Below, one piece after another: positions 46,801 through 58,635 of a stretch of DNA of 64,000 nt; position 1 is the stretch's first letter; each line of letters starts with the position of its first letter. Position numbers and translations under genes: made by a program. The stretch comes from Xylona heveae TC161 (lineage: Eukaryota; Ascomycota; Xylonomycetes; Xylonales; Xylonaceae). The stretch covers positions 2,413,511 through 2,477,510 of the forward strand of contig NW_017264194.1 of NCBI RefSeq assembly GCF_001619985.1. Direction: 5' to 3'. The notes under the pieces were generated by a model. The model made no database searches and was not told the origin of the DNA. It worked only from the letters and a program-made list of their open reading frames with translations.

Positions 46801-49800
46801 CTATGACTGACACGGGCGGCAATTTGAATCAAGGGGAGTGCATCAGAATATGGTAGCGTAGCCCCTTCGATGGGTGCTCAACACAGGCGCGATCTTCCTA
46901 TCGAAGCAATGTGTGACGATCATCGGGCTTGTCCTCCGAACGGTACTTGGCATTATCAAGAAATTCAATACCAGGACGCCATGACGGTGCCATGTAGGAT
47001 GCCATCGACCTGACATGGGGTGATTTGATTTACCTACACACATCCAACATACAACTAGTCTCGAGCCATAGGATGCGACTGGAGAATGTTCAAGCATCCG
47101 CCTGGTTTCTGTCATGTTCATGTAAACTTATTGCCCAGCATTGTCTCAATCTAGAACGAAATTTCCTACCATACGGAACTATACAATGACTACTAAATCC
47201 TTGCCGTCGACATCCTTTTCAAAGCTGGCGTGGTCAAGCAAAGGACTAAATCGATTGGAAAGTGGAGCTTTGGTAGTGAGCCATGAAGGAAATTGGAAAC
47301 AGACCTCCTCGCCTAGACAGTGCCGGCAAAATGCTGACGGGCAAGACCTTTTGGTTGTTACGAGTCTGGTTGGAACGACTCGAAACTCGGACAGAATTGA
47401 CTTTTGGATAAAGAATTTGAGCTAAGGTAGACCCACCAACTTGACCAGTTAACACCAATCTCCGATCATGCTTTCAGTTCACAGGGGGTACACTACTACA
47501 AGTCACCCCTCTGGACATTCTCCGGGTTTCTGTTGAGGGTGTTCCGCAGTCTGTTATTGGTAGTTATCGTATCCAGCTCCAGAACATCCTTCGGCCGCGA
47601 TTGTTGTGGTATCGTGTATACCTGTCAATGATGATCGCGGATCTTGGTAAAATGGGTAGCACTGAAAGAAACAAGAAACTGTATGTTGGTCAAGAGCCTG
47701 AACGTAATTCTTCGTAACATTTGGCCGATTTCGTAGACTATCGTTCTCATGGAGAGCTTAAGATCAGTAAACTTACCTACGGTTTGCATCCCGCCCACAT
47801 TCTTTGCTTTACATCACTTTGGAAGGTTGCGCAAATACTGTGAGGAAGTTTGAAGCTCTTGGCCAGCGCGATGAAGCTTTCTCCGTAGAGGAAATTGTCC
47901 CTTTTATTACAGCATTGACATTTCCCTTTTGTCTGATGCTATTACACAGATGCTGTCCACCATGGGCGGCAGCCGGTTCCTTCGTCTTCCTCAATAGCTT
48001 CTTACGCACTGGCCAGACTCAGGCTCATGCCCCCAGAATTAAGGCATTTTTGCTGGACGCCATAGGACATCTTTACTCTTCTGTACAGCGAGCTGCACTG
48101 ATCAGTGTGTTGGTCAAGAAGAGCTTCTTGCCACTAAAATTTCTTATCCTCGTCGGGCAGTTTTTCTGACTTTGGAACCAACATCAAGCTCACGACGCAG
48201 TCTCCCTCCTCTGAGTCAATCCCGATGCAGAATTTTAGGGCCGTGGCATGGTGGTATCTGTAGGAGGCATTTAAGGCTCGTCGCTTTAAAGCTTGCAGGA
48301 TGCTTCTCAAAATTCCACCTCTGAAACATTACGCCCATTTCTGCTTGGCAAACCAACAAACCCAGAGCCTTGTCGATGCGGCTCAGACGATTGCTCTTCT
48401 TCATAACTCCTCCATACTGAGAGACTGATAATCTCAAGTTAGCTACTAATCTCGCGCACTTTGCACCTTTATATGAATGTGACGTGGAGTTGTACTTGGA
48501 TTGTTGGACCCAAAGAAATTCCATTTTCCACATGCAAACTCCGGGTGGTCTCTGGAAGTTCAATGCTAATAGATACAGACACAATACAGCCATGGATGGT
48601 TCTTGATGCGATCTCTAGGTGCTTTGCACCCAAATTTCAGAGTCTCGTTCGTCACAGCGATAGAAAGCCTTCTCCGTCTCAGCTCCTTGACTTTGACTGT
48701 TTCTCGATAGATCTACCAGGCTTCGAAAAGGAAGGAGTCGTCTTCACCTTCACATAAAACATCTCGGAAAGTTCATCGAGGGTCTGCATAATGGGCGAGG
48801 GATCTCAGGCATACAATGGTTGTAGGAGTACGCGGTCGTCGCTTTGCGAAACTTTGTATGAAGGCTTCGTGTCCAAATTTCCCTTTCCGCCCAATTAAAC
48901 CCGCGCCTGCCGTTGGATCTCAGCATATGGCCTTTACGTCTCACGAAGCAAATGGGTTACTGGCTGAAGCTAGGTTCATTGCTTGCCTCTACTTGCGCTT
49001 TGTTGCACGACGAAAGTGGTCCCAAAATCCGAATCTTGGGTTCATGGACTCTGGAAAGACAAGAATCGGACGGACTTCAACGGAGGAATACTGATGCGGC
49101 ACAATGCTCAAGTTGAATGCCTAAATCGCTTCTTCAACTCTCCTAGAGTCTTGGACGATTCGCGGACTCCCGGTAAGAGGCGTTATGTTTCTTGCTACCT
49201 CAGGTGTGTACATCCTCATCAAAAATGGATCGAATGGGAGGCTGATGAACTGACCACAATGTCGTGCAGAAACTGCCGATCTTATTTCGCATTCTCTTCC
49301 ACGCCCAGCAAGCAGTTTGAAGGGTTTAGAATATTGGATTGGTGCTTCCCTTGACGGTGAAATTTTTTGGCTTTGGAGGACAATCAAATCGACTCAGTAC
49401 GCCATGGCTCATTTCGTATACCTGGATTGCAGTTTTAGGATGCTTGATAATATTTATCTGACCATGGGTAACACATTGTGGATTTTCTCTTCTGCGCATT
49501 ACTGCGAGGAGGAAAATGTCCCTTTCAACTTTTTTTATCTACTCAAAAAGCCCGAAGCTTCTTCGTATTTTATCACTCCTATAACGGCATATATATTGTT
49601 TCAACTACCATAATCATATTTCGCATTGCCAGTGCCTCGAAATTATGGCCTGGACTGCATCCAACCGAAGTATCATCACTTGACTCTAAAAGTCCATTGA
49701 CGGTGGGAGGCTGTATTTAGAAAGCTTCATCAAATATCTTCATCTCCAATTCATTTCTGCCAGAGCATACACTTTAATTGGCAGATTTGGTTGAACACAC

Positions 49801-50205
49801 GACAACCTATAGCTGATATACCGGAAATGGATATGCCTCGCTATGGGAGTGTCGAAGCCTGAGATGAGCTTTATTCTTGACAGTAAGCCCATTCAATCTA
49901 CTGACAATCCAACCACGTAAATTTTCAACAACATTAAGCGGTGAAGCAACTACGCAAGGGGGTTCACTTCAAGGGAGATATCTACCCGTCCCGTTCTCGG
50001 CATGGTTTTCAAGACATGCCATGCATCATTTATGTCTCAGTCGTTTCGGGCGAAAAAGAACCATTCCTGCCAGTGAACACCTGTGCCCCTGTTCGGCGTT
50101 CTGCTGGTCGGTCATTTCCTTCGGGAGGGTTGAATTGGGATGTACTTGGCAATTGCACCTTCCCTCTTTGCACAACAACGGAACTGGGTCCGCTTCGGGC
50201 CGAAC

Positions 50206-50242
50206 TGCCTCGCTGCCGTGCCTTGCCGCAAGGGGCGAGGCA
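50206..50242. repeat. GC-rich two-part hairpin
   Basis: TGCCTCGC (50206-50213) pairs with GCGAGGCA (50235-50242). Inside, CCTTG (50221-50225) pairs with CAAGG (50229-50233) around a 3-base loop. This is a compact structure in a region without genes. No RNA family is recognised. Confidence 0.5.
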
Positions 50243-51540
50243 ACAGGGCAATCAGGACAACAACGCAATATACATTTTTCCTCGAATCATCTTTTACCTT
50301 TTTCGGCTCAATCGGGCGTTCAAAACTTTTGCTTTGATATCCTTCTAATCACACCTGAATGCTTTTTGTGAGGTGAAGATTGTGACCCTTGTGAAAAATG
50401 TTTCAACCGATTGATTCAAATGTGGACCAATGGCACACTGCGAAAGTGATGACGCGGTGGCCGTTGGTGGAGAAAGAATCGTACTAGGATAGGGAGAATT
50501 GACGAAACTTGACTGAAAATTTCTGGTCGCCGTTTTCTTGGCATTGAATTCATTTGGCTTAGGCGTAAGTTTGGAAGAGAATTGCCAAAGAATGGCGAGA
50601 AGAGATTGGGATATGGCAAGGGCAAGGTATGAAATCCTATGGAATATTTGTCCCAGATGGCTGGAGCATTATCGTACGAGCGCAGGACATGACACACTGA
50701 TTTGAACGTGCTAGCCTACTGTATCTGTCACTTTTCCGGTTTCCGGGACCCACGATTATGCCAGGATGTGTGGATGATCTCGGATATACTGTGGTAGATA
50801 TGGTCATTGAATAAAGGAATATGCTTGCACCGTACTTCAATACACAAGTTCAACCAAAGCTAATGAATCGACGGCATCCAAACGATATCACAAGACTACC
50901 GTCTTGTGAACCATGGTTCATTCCATATACCCTGGAAAGACCATGGATATTCGAACAAATACAAAGGCTAAGTTAGCTACAGTATTTAGAGCGAATACTC
51001 CCAACTAAATGATTTACTAAAATGGGCGAGCTGCGGAACAAACGCTATACGCTTTTGTATAGTACTTCCCGAGACTCGGACAATTGCATCATGAGAAAGA
51101 CTTGTTGAACAACCAACGCTCGGAACTAATACTCTAGACTTGTCGAACGGGATCTTCAACTCGATTTTTGATACTTCAGGCAGACCCTTCGTATCCAACG
51201 GCGTAGTTACGTAGTAGAACGCCACAAGTATTCCTCCAGTTACTTGTACGTAACATGCTCTACCTCCCTGCAGCCTTGATTCTTAAGTCAGCCGGTACTA
51301 GTTAACCAAGCATTACGGCCCCTAGACTGAATAAAACCTCTTAGGAAGGAATTGCTATGTCAGATGATTGCTCGTAAACAATTCACATTACATATTCGTC
51401 CGTGGTGTCTTGCTAGCATTCTCAAAGCAATGTGGAGCTCAACGAGTACGCTACGGAAGACTCTAGTACAATTGCACTACCGTGAGACCTTGAGACTCTG
51501 CACGAACATGTGGGGCTTTGCTGGTATATTCATCTGCTAC

Positions 51541-51607
51541 TTTGCCGCATTGCTACTTTGTTAGTTTTGCCGCAATATCCCTTTGTCACTTTGCCGCTTT
51601 GCCGCAT
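51541..51607 (+). repeat. Imperfect cluster of TTTGCCGC units
   Basis: Four copies of TTTGCCGC lie within about 67 bases, with CTACTTTG/CACTTTG spacers. It is a degenerate minisatellite-like patch. Confidence 0.5.
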
Positions 51608-51900
51608 TCCTTGGCCTCCCCGTCTCTTAGTACGAGAAAGACATTACTAGCTTTTGGTCGTGCTGTGTGCATAGTGCCCTGTGCAATTAACAAAAGTATT
51701 CGTCCCCCCTTTTTGCCTTAGCCCCAAAATGCCCCACTGCCCTCGGGGTATTATTGTTCTTTAGAGACCTTTGTATGTGATATAAGTATATCGTAATAGA
51801 GATTGACTGTGGACGGGCCAAGCGGCACGGTCAAAAGAATTGAGGAGAGAGTTTGAGGCTTGTAGAAGCCACTGTATCGAAGAAATAATCTTGCCTATGG

Positions 51901-54900
51901 GAAATTTTTACAGTGTGTGAATTGAATAGATTGGCATGAAATAGATTGAGGTAATAACCGTGATATAGTGATGTTATAATAGCTCGCTTTAAAATTCTGT
52001 ACACATTTATGCTAGTTTACGGCCTGAATGAAGAGATTTTTGTCAACAAGAGCCTTCTAAAGCAGGCAAGACTGTATTCTCTGCATTCCAGCGCAGTATA
52101 TTAGAATCTGGAAGAAAATGGACAAAATCTTCCTGCATGACACTATCATCTTCACCATTTCGGGTAGTTGTCAGCCTGTCGTATTATTGTGGCGCGCACT
52201 CTGTTTCTATTAGACATATATGGTTCGGCCGTGGAAATTTTTTGGACTTCACATGTCTTCATCTCTGCACGAGTAATTCAGCAAATAATAAATCTAGAAT
52301 GATAAAGCAATGTAGACATTAAACGTCCATTCTCTCTGAAGGCCAAAGATTTTTGCTTCTTGGATAACTGCCGTGAAATCTTGCCAGTTGAATATAAGAA
52401 AAACATATCAAATCGAGGAATATAAGAAGCTCGAATCAATCTGCGAATCCAGGCTCCGGACCTACATTGCTTATTACCATGTCACCGGGACAATATTATA
52501 TTAAGATAATTTCTTCTATTGACATTTTATTTTTATTGACCATTTTCCCGCCTTATTTCGAATTTATATATTCTGTACACTGCTTTACGGCCGGCATCGT
52601 AAATTCACATCCGCAGAGAAATGCCGTTGACTTGGGCTTCTTGGTTTTATTAGAGTATTTTCGGACAAAAAAGAGTGCTGGAAAGGCCAATTTTGCAATC
52701 CTACGATTCTAGCCGTCGAAAGGCTCTGGCACCGGACTGAATAACGGTCCTAAGGGAACATATTGACCAGTTGTAAATTGCCCAAACCACCGCCTCGACA
52801 CTGACAGATGGTAGGCAAAAATATATCGGCAAGGCTCAAAGGTGAGACTCAAGAGTATGCGCCGGTCCGCGATTGTTCCGCGCGAGGGAAGAAGGATCCC
52901 GGAAGTCCACTTATTTGCGTAGCTCACAGCCGTCGTCGTTGAACTCTGGACTATGGAGTAAATGCTGCGTATGTCATTAGCCAGAAATAGAGAGATATCA
53001 TGACACTCTCCGCCAAGGATCAGGAGAATAAATCAATCCAAGTTTGAAATATTGGCTGCCGGGCTTTCAGTCGCCGACGAGAAGCCCCAACATCATCAAC
53101 GTCGGGGGTAAATCTCGAATGGTAGGACTGGATGGGAATATCTGTTTCGGAATCCAAATATCAGCAAAACGAAATTAGACAAGGAAACGCTGCATGGAGT
53201 TTTGGGCTCTAAATACTTTTTGGAATGTTGTTAGGCACCCGTCGCGAAGCTGCCCAACTTTTCCGCATGTTTATTGCTCAACATCCACACCACTGGCTGA
53301 AGAGAAAATTGGCCGGACGAACTGAATCCACTGCACTCCAGCTGAAGGGAGTCGCCGCGGACTCGAAATTTTTTTTTGTTATTGAATCATGTTCTGTCGG
53401 GTGAGACCATATTCATCTCGAGCGTGCAAGCGGAATAAGCGCAGTGAGCGCCGTGTATGCGATATGAAGGGCGTTTGGGGAGAATTGGGAAACTTGGTCG
53501 ACAAAAGTCGTGCGTTCCCTAAGCGGGCGGTTCGTGTTCAGCCGCCTGTAGCGGACGCAGTTGGCGCCTGTGTTGTAGCTGTATAGGTAAAGCATTCGGC
53601 TGCCCTTTGGCGCCGCGAAGCGCTGAGCGCCAGCGCTGTTTGCCTTCCCTCTCGACAGAACCCCTTTCACAACAAAACGTGAATTACCTGCCTTATATTC
53701 TTCTCAAATCATTTATTGAAAAATTATTCATTCGACAATCAAAAATATAGAGCCATCAGGTATGGCGAGGGCGAACATCGAAAACACTACTGTGTGGCTG
53801 CCGTTAGGATGACTCGCTGCCGGTCAAAGCTTAGGACCTCCCTGAGCATTTTCTGTCAACCAGGCTGACCTGCACAAATCAGGCTTTAGTGATTTATTTA
53901 ACATCTAGAAATGTGAGTAGATCTTCTGCTCTTTAGTGCTTTTCACAATGCTAACGAGCTTTTTTCTTGTTAGAATCAGTCATGGTCCTTGCGGACGGCT
54001 GCGAGTCCGATTGACAATAAGCCTCGAAGATTTCCAACTTCATCAAGAACGCCGGTCAGCATTGACACACTTTTTCAGAGATCAAATCAGGCGGTCTGAT
54101 AGAACACGTCCTTTGTGAAGCGGGATGGAGTCCATTCCAAGTTCATGATCGAATGTGGATGCCTTGACGATTTTCCTGCTCTACGCCATGTTGTCCAAGT
54201 CCTACAAAAGAATCTCTACGCATAGATACCTTGTGCACTCTCCCTCGAAAAGAGCCCCTCGATCGACAAGATAATACTACTGAAAAACTTTGGCTTGGTG
54301 GTAAAAGACCTATCAGTACAATTCCGACGGCCTGTCAAATATTGTACCAGGGACAGTCTATTTGGACTGTACTCTGTATATCCGGAAGTTAGCCCGTTAC
54401 AAATATCCGGACGCCCAAAACCCCTCAATAAACCTTCAAAAAGACGGGGGAAAAATTTATAGAAGTTTCTTATTTCTTATTTTTGAAGGGGCTTTGGTTT
54501 GGAACGCGGACACTTGAGTTCTATATGCAAAGCGGTGCTCGCTCGCACACATACCTTCCCCGGCTCAGAAAAATCACTATTGTTATCACGTTTTCCTGAG
54601 ATGTCTCCTCCGGAGCCTGGCCAAATGCCAATAACACAATGATCATACCTCCGTACTGAAGCATGTAAAGGTCTAGAGAAGGAGATAATATTGAAACTGT
54701 CCATAGCGCGGCGTAGTTTCTAGATAGCCCTCTTATACAGCTGATTTTGCTACCAAGGCCCACATTATAAACATTACATTCACTTAAAACAAACACTTGA
54801 GCATTGCGAATTTGGACTGTATTGAGTTTCTGTTTCCACGGAAATACGTTTTACTAGTATTAAAATATTATACATAGAAATGATTCTTATCTAAACGGAT

Positions 54901-54933
54901 TCATCTTTCCCCAAAGGTAGAAATGTGCGACGG
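51901..54933. other. Gene-free region IV
   Basis: AT-rich up to about 52700. A minus-strand frame open from about 53034 to 52709 encodes roughly 108 codons of balanced composition but matches no family I know. Short inverted repeats of AGCGCT lie at about 53620-53640. The final kilobase includes the PPR gene 3' flank. Confidence 0.4.
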
Positions 54934-57447
54934 CTAGGGCAGACTGGTTTCACTCTTGCTCTTATTACCCAGGTCTTCCAGAGCCACATTGGGATCTTCA
55001 GCAAGACGTCCTTCAGTTGTAGCGTCTGACAGAGGTGTCCCGTTACTATGCTCAGGATTCACATCTGATTGCACCGTAATCAATGGAGTGTCGGAATCAT
55101 GACTCCCATCCACATGACCATCTTCATTCCGTGCACCATGCTCTGCATCCTCAAACGCATCCATCAAGCTCTTTCGATCTACGACCTTGCCTAGACCTTC
55201 AAGCGTCCAATTATCTACTTCCCACCCTTCCTGCTCCATTCGCTTCATTGCACTCACGACACCCTCAACGTCCTGCATCTGAGCGTACCCATTCACGAGC
55301 GAATTCCAAGTAACTTGATTCGCACACACTCCACGCTTGCTCATCATGCTAAGAACTTTTTCAGCAGCCGCGGGTTGACCGTGGCGGTGAAAGGCGTAGA
55401 GGAGAATGGACCAAGTCTGAACTGTAGGCTCCGCCCTGTGTCCAGTGCCAACTGGAGAGCCATGGTGTGAAGAAGACTGGGAAGAGTCCGTAGGCGGTCC
55501 AAGCATTTGCTCGATTACCATTGGACAGAGGTGAAGAGTTTCGGAGAACCTGCCAAGACCTTTGAGAAAACAATTTGCCGTGTGATCTGTCTCGGCGAGC
55601 TGTGAGATGAGAGGATGACCCTGATCGATAAGCTCACGGTACCGAGTAAAAAGTTGGGAAATAAGTTTGTGAGAGGGACAGCGCTCGAGAAAAGCTGTCA
55701 ACATGATAGTGAGAGATTGAGGAGAAGCTTGCATTGGAGAGAAGCCTGCATCCTTTTGGGCTCCTGTCTCATAAATAGGTTCAATCTTTTCAGTGGCACT
55801 GTCGACGCTTTCTGGAGTTGAGCTTGGCTGAGAAGTTACAGGAGCGAGGCCGAGATCCACGAGAGGCTGAATATCAAAAAATGCTTTGAATGCAGAGAGA
55901 AGCGCCTGGAAAGCATCAGCCCGCGTGCGCTTTCGCTTTTTGTGAAAGGCATAAATGGCGCCAAGGAGTTCCGTGATGACATGTGGATTATTGAATAAAA
56001 CACCGTCATTTCTCGCATTCGTGGCGATGCGGTTGATGACTTCGATATTGGCGCTGGCCTTGGCTTCCTTCATGAGAATAGAATATGTGAATTTGTCTGG
56101 TTTGACAGCATTCTTGAGTAGCAGGTCATGGACACGCCAGCCAGTCGCAGAGTCGCCAGCCTCAAACGCATTGAGCATGATGACATTGTAAACAACGAGA
56201 TTGGGGCGCAGGCCAATTTCAAGAAGCTCTGCGAGGATCCGCGAACTTAGACTGTAACCATTGCCTTGCTCCGCACTCTTGCGTAGTAATGTGACAGAAA
56301 CGCTGAGGACCTTATCCGACGACAAATCCGCTTCCTGCTGAGCGAGCAATTGAAGTGCTCGAGTAGCCCGCCCAAAGTGTGCCGTTCGTGAAAAGAAGGC
56401 GGCGAATTGTAGAAGAGTATTTTCATGTAGGGGTACTTTGGCTGTATTTAATGCGTCATATAGTGTGATTGCCTGCTTTTCCGTGCAACGTTGCAGAAGC
56501 CGATATATTGTCTGCTGATGCAGATCAGGCACAGGCGACGGGCCTCGATTTAAAAGCAAGCAAATGGCTCGGATGAGTTCATCAATAACTTTCTCTTCAA
56601 TGGCATCCTTGCCTTGAAAATAATAGCTAATGATGTGATCAAGACTGTCGGCGACCGCATAGCCTGGCGGAAAAGGGGCCATATGCGTTGCTTCCAAGAA
56701 AACAAGGGCATACTCTGGAGAATGCTGCAATGACCATAGCATGATATGAGGCCAGCGTTGCCTGCGTGCAGAATCGCTCAATTCCCTCCACTCCTCTGAC
56801 ATGCCTTTTCGGTCAAATCCGCTGGCCAGTATGCCTTCCACCCAATGCTCCTTATTTCGGTGAAATTTCACCGGTCGGCGGAGTGCAGACGAAACATTGT
56901 GATGATCGTATTCGGAATTGATGGCCGAGAATGCACGAGTCCATTCCGTAGAAAGAGATTCGAGGATAGGCGGGTTGCTGAAATCTGACGTGGTGTACGT
57001 CGGCTTCAACGAAACATATCTTGGAGGTGTCTCAAATCTAGGGAGAGAAACGTAGTCCCGGCCTCGAAATGAAGCAGGCGGGTGTTCCTGTTCCCCGTCG
57101 GCACCCAGAAAGCCGTTATTTGGAAGTTGCGATCCAATCGGAGGCTCTTCAGAAAACGCCGCAACTGAAGAAGCCTCCACAGCGTTTCTCGACGCTGAAG
57201 TAGCCAAAGACCGTCTCGCCCCCCTCCATTGGCTATGGCTTCGCTCTAAAGGCTCGTGGCTTCGAAGAGAGGGTTCATTCTCCCTGATGCGGACTCGAGA
57301 TCCATTGTTGCGTCGATGTGTAGCGAAATTGCGATACGATTCCTGATCAAGGTGCAATTGTCTGGCAAACCTAGGCGCTAGGAAAGGAAGAACCGGGAGA
57401 TCAGCGCCAGAAAGGCGCCGAATACTACCAAAAGCACGGGATGGCAT
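54934..57447 (-). CDS. Mitochondrial pentatricopeptide repeat protein
   Basis: A single exon of 837 residues starts at the first in-frame ATG (57447). The N-terminus is Arg/Ser/Leu-rich without acids (MPSRAFGSIRRL), a mitochondrial presequence. PPR units are visible in two blocks: one in the middle (LRPNLVVYNVIMLNAFEAGD and VKPDKFTYSILMKEAKAS) and one near the C-terminus (VQTWSILLYAFHRHGQPAAA and NQVTWNSLVNGYAQMQDVEG). Such proteins bind organellar transcripts to control their stability or translation. Neurospora CYA-5 is one analogue but orthology is not shown. The frame extends 44 further codons upstream to a TTG, also Arg-rich, so the true start may lie in an upstream exon. Divergent from CWF18. 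Confidence 0.85.
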   Translation of the reverse strand: MPSRAFGSIRRLSGADLPVLPFLAPRFARQLHLDQESYRNFATHRRNNGSRVRIRENEPSLRSHEPLERSHSQWRGARRSLATSASRNAVEASSVAAFSEEPPIGSQLPNNGFLGADGEQEHPPASFRGRDYVSLPRFETPPRYVSLKPTYTTSDFSNPPILESLSTEWTRAFSAINSEYDHHNVSSALRRPVKFHRNKEHWVEGILASGFDRKGMSEEWRELSDSARRQRWPHIMLWSLQHSPEYALVFLEATHMAPFPPGYAVADSLDHIISYYFQGKDAIEEKVIDELIRAICLLLNRGPSPVPDLHQQTIYRLLQRCTEKQAITLYDALNTAKVPLHENTLLQFAAFFSRTAHFGRATRALQLLAQQEADLSSDKVLSVSVTLLRKSAEQGNGYSLSSRILAELLEIGLRPNLVVYNVIMLNAFEAGDSATGWRVHDLLLKNAVKPDKFTYSILMKEAKASANIEVINRIATNARNDGVLFNNPHVITELLGAIYAFHKKRKRTRADAFQALLSAFKAFFDIQPLVDLGLAPVTSQPSSTPESVDSATEKIEPIYETGAQKDAGFSPMQASPQSLTIMLTAFLERCPSHKLISQLFTRYRELIDQGHPLISQLAETDHTANCFLKGLGRFSETLHLCPMVIEQMLGPPTDSSQSSSHHGSPVGTGHRAEPTVQTWSILLYAFHRHGQPAAAEKVLSMMSKRGVCANQVTWNSLVNGYAQMQDVEGVVSAMKRMEQEGWEVDNWTLEGLGKVVDRKSLMDAFEDAEHGARNEDGHVDGSHDSDTPLITVQSDVNPEHSNGTPLSDATTEGRLAEDPNVALEDLGNKSKSETSLP

Positions 57448-57747
57448 TAAGGCATATCTTTTTGAGTAAACTGGCGCCTCGAAATGATACCGGCGAAAAG
57501 TTGACCGAGATGTTTGAGGCGAGCGAGATGCGCGCGGCTGCGGCGAGGTGGTAGACTGGAAGCGCGGATACGCTACCAATTTAGGAAACTAGCCACAATA
57601 TTCTTGCATCGCCAAACAAACTAAAGCCCCTCGGACCCATCCAAATCGAAGCGGTCACCTGCAAACCTCAGCTTGCTAGTCGCAATCCCCTTGCGAATCT
57701 TCTGCTGCTTCTAATCTTACCTGTTTCTTCACCACAAGAATCTCGCC
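57448..57747. promoter_or_regulatory. Shared divergent promoter of the PPR gene and CWF18
   Basis: Only 300 bp separate the two start codons, part of which may encode an upstream extension of the PPR protein. Confidence 0.45.
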
Positions 57748-58338
57748 ATGTCCAGCCAGTCGTCATTAGATGCCGCCGCGAACGAGCGGAAGGCTCGTTT
57801 GGCCCAGTTGAAAACCCTCAAGAGGAAACAGGAAGACATACAAGAAGACAAGACGGAGCCAGCTGATTTGGCGGTCGAGGGAAAGCCAGCGGATGTTACA
57901 ACAAAGTTTCTGTCGGGGCGTAATTATGACGCTGAAATGCGCGCCCCGAAACTAGGCTTTGAAATGGGCCCCAACGATAATCAAATCACTCTCGAAGACC
58001 AAGCCCGGGACATTGCTGAAGAAACTGCGAAAAAAGCCGAAGAGGAAGAGAAGGCGGATAAGCCAATCGATTTGTTCAGATTACAACCAAAAAAACCCAA
58101 CTGGGATCTCAAGAGAGACCTAGACAGGAAGCTTGAGATTCTCAATGTCCGGACAGATAATGCTATTGCTCGATTGGTTCGGGAACGGATCCAGGGAGTC
58201 CAACCGACAGCCAATGGCCAGGGCGAAAAGAATGGAAATCATGGGCTGGAGGGAACCTCACTGGTCGAAGGAGTGCGTGTACGAGAAAGGGAGGAAGAAG
58301 AGGACCGGCGGTTAATGGAAGAGGAGGATCTAGCATAA
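57748..58338 (+). CDS. CWF18: Spliceosomal protein Cwf18 (CCDC12)
   Basis: A single exon of 196 residues. The family is recognisable from the N-terminal coiled-coil (ANERKARLAQLKTLKRKQ), the central KFLSGRNYDAEMRAPKLGFE, and the C-terminal IDLFRLQPKKPNWDLKRDLD with RKLEILNVRTDNAIARLVRE. These are the conserved blocks of Cwf18/CCDC12. The protein joins the activated spliceosome with the Prp19-associated (Cwf/NTC) set of factors. The Glu/Arg-rich C-terminal tail is variable. It is convergent with the zinc-knuckle gene, 298 bases apart. Confidence 0.93.
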   Translation: MSSQSSLDAAANERKARLAQLKTLKRKQEDIQEDKTEPADLAVEGKPADVTTKFLSGRNYDAEMRAPKLGFEMGPNDNQITLEDQARDIAEETAKKAEEEEKADKPIDLFRLQPKKPNWDLKRDLDRKLEILNVRTDNAIARLVRERIQGVQPTANGQGEKNGNHGLEGTSLVEGVRVREREEEEDRRLMEEEDLA

Positions 58339-58635
58339 AATAAGATCGGAGGGAAGTACGCATATTAGGAATTTGACATACGGACCGGGCAAATTAAGGC
58401 GTCTTGGTTACATAGGCGACGGGCCTGAGATGAACAATATCTTGGGTTCATTCATCTTTTGAAATTGCAAAGAGAAGTGGGCTGTGACAAGATACATTCA
58501 CAAGCGGTGGTACGCTCCATGGAAAGCAACAAAAAAAATTCGAACCTCCGCACCAAACTCCAAGCAGAACACGGAGATGAAATCCAACCGCACATGCCGA
58601 ACCATCCAAACAACAAAAAAAAACCCCCTATAACC

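Larger units (their letters stand above)
46801..51900. other. Gene-free region III
   Basis: Many frames of 60-165 codons occur on both strands (for example 47804-48169 and 49877-50371), but none shows a family motif, plausible splice structure or coding bias that I can support. It contains a GC hairpin at 50206-50242 and a short TTTGCCGC repeat cluster at 51541-51607. Confidence 0.4.

Noticed and set aside
47804-48169. 121-codon plus-strand frame in the gene-free region
   Set aside because: No recognisable domain. Other frames in the same stretch are equally open and no splice pattern links it to neighbours.
52709-53034. Minus-strand frame of about 108 codons with protein-like composition
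   Set aside because: It reads plausibly (for example GQYVPLGPLFSPVPEPFDG at its end), but I recognise no family, it has no convincing ATG or introns, and a frame of this length can arise by chance.
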